Made by a program: the position numbers and the translations under genes. From NCBI RefSeq assembly GCF_900129365.1, contig NZ_FQVM01000005.1, positions 69,582 to 133,581 of the forward strand: a stretch of 64,000 nt of DNA. Reading direction: 5' to 3'. Each line of letters opens with the position of its first letter. Within the stretch, counting starts at the first letter, position 1. Origin of the DNA: Clostridium fallax (lineage in GTDB: Bacteria > Bacillota > Clostridia > Clostridiales > Clostridiaceae). This document shows positions 62,403 to 64,000 of the stretch, piece after piece. Below the pieces are notes generated by a model, which did no database searches, had not been told where the DNA came from, and saw only the letters and a list, made by a program, of their open reading frames with translations.

Positions 62403-63692
62403 ATGAACAAATTTTTTCAACTAAAGAAAAACAATACTTCTTTAAAAACAGAAGTTATCGCTGGTCTTACAGCCTTCTTTTCAATTGTCTATATAATCGC
62501 TGTAAACGCTAGCATATTACAGGATGCAGGTATACCTATAGAAGCTGGTATATTAGCAACTGTATTTTCATCATTAGTAGGATGCTTTTTAGTTGCTATT
62601 TTCAGTAATGCACCACTTATAATAGTTCCTGGAATGGGAATTAATGCTTTATTTACTTATACAGTAGTAGGTAAATTAGGTTTAGACTACAAACAAGCTT
62701 TAGCAGCAGTATTTGTTGCTGGTATACTTTTTATAATAGTAGCTTTCTCTAAACTTTCAAAAATTCTATCAGAAAGTATACCTCATGGTCTTAAGGAAGC
62801 GATTACAGTAGGTATAGGTTTATTTATTGCTTTTATAGGATTCCAAAAGGGAGGATTAGTTGTTTCTCATCCAAATAACTTTGTTACATTAGGTAACTTA
62901 TCTTCACCTATGGTTTACGTTACAATAATAAACTTAATTATTACATTATTTTTATTTGTAAAAAATGTACCTGGTAACTTCTTAATAAGTATAATCTTAG
63001 GAACTGGTACATCTGCACTTTTCGGACTAATTGATTTTTCATCATTAGCATTTACAGCACCATCTTTTAGTGATTATTCAGGTGTATTTATGTCAATGGA
63101 CTTTAGTGCTATAGGAAGTATACCTTTTTGGACTGCTACATTCTCTTTAGCATTAGTTTTAGTTTTTGAAAATTTAGGACTTTTACACGGTCAAGTAGTA
63201 GGAATGCTTAATTCAGAAGAAAAACTTTCTCCAGCTTTTAAAGCTGTTTCAATCTCAACATTATTCTGTGGAATTTTTGGAACAAGTCCTACAGTATCTA
63301 CTGTTGAAACTGCAGCAGGTATAACTGCTGGTGGTAAAACTGGATTAACTTCTGTAATTACAGGATTATTATTCTTATTAACATTATTGTTTATGCCATT
63401 TATAAAATTAATACCAAATAGTGCAATTGCACCTATTTTAATAATAATAGGATCTCTTATGATCTCTAATGTTTTAAATATTGATTTTAAAGATTATACA
63501 GAAGGTTTCCCTGCATTTTTAACAATTGTAATGATACCGCTTACCTATAGTATTGTAGACGGTATTGCCTTTGGATTCGTTGCATATCCTATTTTAAAAA
63601 TATTTAGCAAAAGATCTAAAGAAGTATCAATTGCTATGTATGTAGTGTCTGCTATATTCTTATTAAATTTTATTCTTCATTCGGCATATTAA
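62403..63692 (+). CDS. AzgA-type NCS2 purine (guanine/hypoxanthine) permease
   Basis: 429 residues, 12 or more membrane segments. KTEVIAGLTAFFSIVYIIAVNASIL at 15-39 and PLIIVPGMGINALFTYTVV near 80, plus GTSPTVSTVETAAGITAGGKTGLTS in the C-terminal half, are the conserved AzgA segments. Members such as PbuG and PbuO import hypoxanthine, guanine or adenine with protons. I chose the ATG at 62403 (MNKFFQLKKNN), six bases after AGAGAGG; a longer frame open from 62334 has no binding site and reads through the leader. Confidence 0.9.
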   Translation: MNKFFQLKKNNTSLKTEVIAGLTAFFSIVYIIAVNASILQDAGIPIEAGILATVFSSLVGCFLVAIFSNAPLIIVPGMGINALFTYTVVGKLGLDYKQALAAVFVAGILFIIVAFSKLSKILSESIPHGLKEAITVGIGLFIAFIGFQKGGLVVSHPNNFVTLGNLSSPMVYVTIINLIITLFLFVKNVPGNFLISIILGTGTSALFGLIDFSSLAFTAPSFSDYSGVFMSMDFSAIGSIPFWTATFSLALVLVFENLGLLHGQVVGMLNSEEKLSPAFKAVSISTLFCGIFGTSPTVSTVETAAGITAGGKTGLTSVITGLLFLLTLLFMPFIKLIPNSAIAPILIIIGSLMISNVLNIDFKDYTEGFPAFLTIVMIPLTYSIVDGIAFGFVAYPILKIFSKRSKEVSIAMYVVSAIFLLNFILHSAY

Positions 63693-63737
63693 AATGCTAA
63701 ATCAAATAAAGTAGCCATTAATTTTACATAGTATTAA

Positions 63738-63803
63738 AGAGAGTTTGAATTAAAATAAACCTTATTTAAGGATATTTTAATTTTAAAACTCTCTATTTAT
63801 TTT
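63738..63803 (+). terminator. Terminator of the purine permease gene
   Basis: Stem AGAGAGTTT with AAACTCTCT (63738-63746 and 63786-63794), extended inward by AATTAAAATA/TATTTTAATT, followed by ATTTATTTT. It lies 45 bases after the stop. Confidence 0.78.
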
Positions 63804-64000
63804 AACGTTAAAAATATATATAAATTAAAGTTATAAGTTTAAGTTTACTTTTTCTTTTAATAACTAAACTTAACATATTGTAAATTTAATAATAAAAATA
63901 TTTTTTGTATTTTTATTATTTTTTTATTAAATTTCATTATTTTTATTTATTTATCTAATAATATATAAATATTTTTTATTTTATTTTATTTTTAACAATA
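63804..64000. other. AT-rich tail of the window, no gene seen
   Basis: 197 bases consisting almost only of A and T. No open frame, binding site or hairpin of note. Confidence 0.5.

Overview
The window is very AT-rich, uses ATG, GTG and TTG starts behind strong GGAGG-type ribosome binding sites, and combines an alpha/beta-type spore protein, the sporulation protein YtaF, a single-polypeptide pyruvate:ferredoxin oxidoreductase and a FliW/CsrA flagellar switch. This points to a motile, spore-forming, anaerobic Firmicute, most likely Clostridium sensu stricto. I cannot name the species. No tRNA, rRNA, CRISPR array, insertion sequence or prophage gene was seen.

Layout. (1) 1-17300, minus strand: a flagellin-glycosylation island. 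It has two intact Maf-type (DUF115) flagellin glycosyltransferases, nonulosonic-acid genes (PseB-, PseG- and SpsF/PseF-like, plus a probable PseI/NeuB start at the window edge), a FemAB/GNAT-like acyltransferase, a methyltransferase and an unusual CDP-alcohol module (DegT aminotransferase, LicC-like nucleotidyltransferase, phosphoglycerate-mutase-family enzyme, CDP-alcohol phosphotransferase). Two alkaline-phosphatase-superfamily proteins with a threonine at the nucleophile position are also present, along with two decayed genes (a third maf and a possible cytidylyltransferase). (2) 17400-25830, minus: the late flagellar genes flgM-flgN-flgK-flgL-fliW-csrA-flaG-(hypothetical)-fliS-fliT-like-fliD, then fliC as its own unit. 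(3) 25880-36370, minus: a chemotaxis and switch operon fapA-cheW-cheD-cheB-cheR-cheA-cheC-cheY-cheW-fliM-fliY. (4) 36466-64000: ordinary chromosome. It holds a HAD phosphatase, a Cys/His-rich DUF1292 protein, pyruvate:ferredoxin oxidoreductase with a flavodoxin, murG, a SASP gene, DUF5714, recJ, an M16 peptidase, a DJ-1 protein, parC, parE, a tRNA 2-selenouridine synthase homologue, a membrane GT2 glycosyltransferase, DUF1294, ytaF, a methyl-accepting chemotaxis protein, a lone ATP-cone protein, aspA and an AzgA-type purine permease.

How the parts fit. A sigma-28 (SigD/FliA)-like promoter pattern, TAAA-N15-TACGATA or close to it, lies upstream of fliC, the first maf gene, the pseI-like gene, flgM (spacer 16), the chemoreceptor gene (weak -35) and possibly fapA. 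This suggests that filament, glycan and chemotaxis genes are co-induced when FlgM is exported. The fliC leader carries a short hairpin with GGA in its loop and a second GGA in the Shine-Dalgarno, the classic two-site CsrA target, and fliW and csrA sit in the upstream operon. The most unusual part is the CDP-alcohol module together with the Thr-nucleophile phosphotransferase-like proteins inside a maf/nonulosonate island. I infer that the flagellin glycan carries a phosphodiester-linked (or phosphonate) substituent, but the chemistry is not proven by sequence alone.
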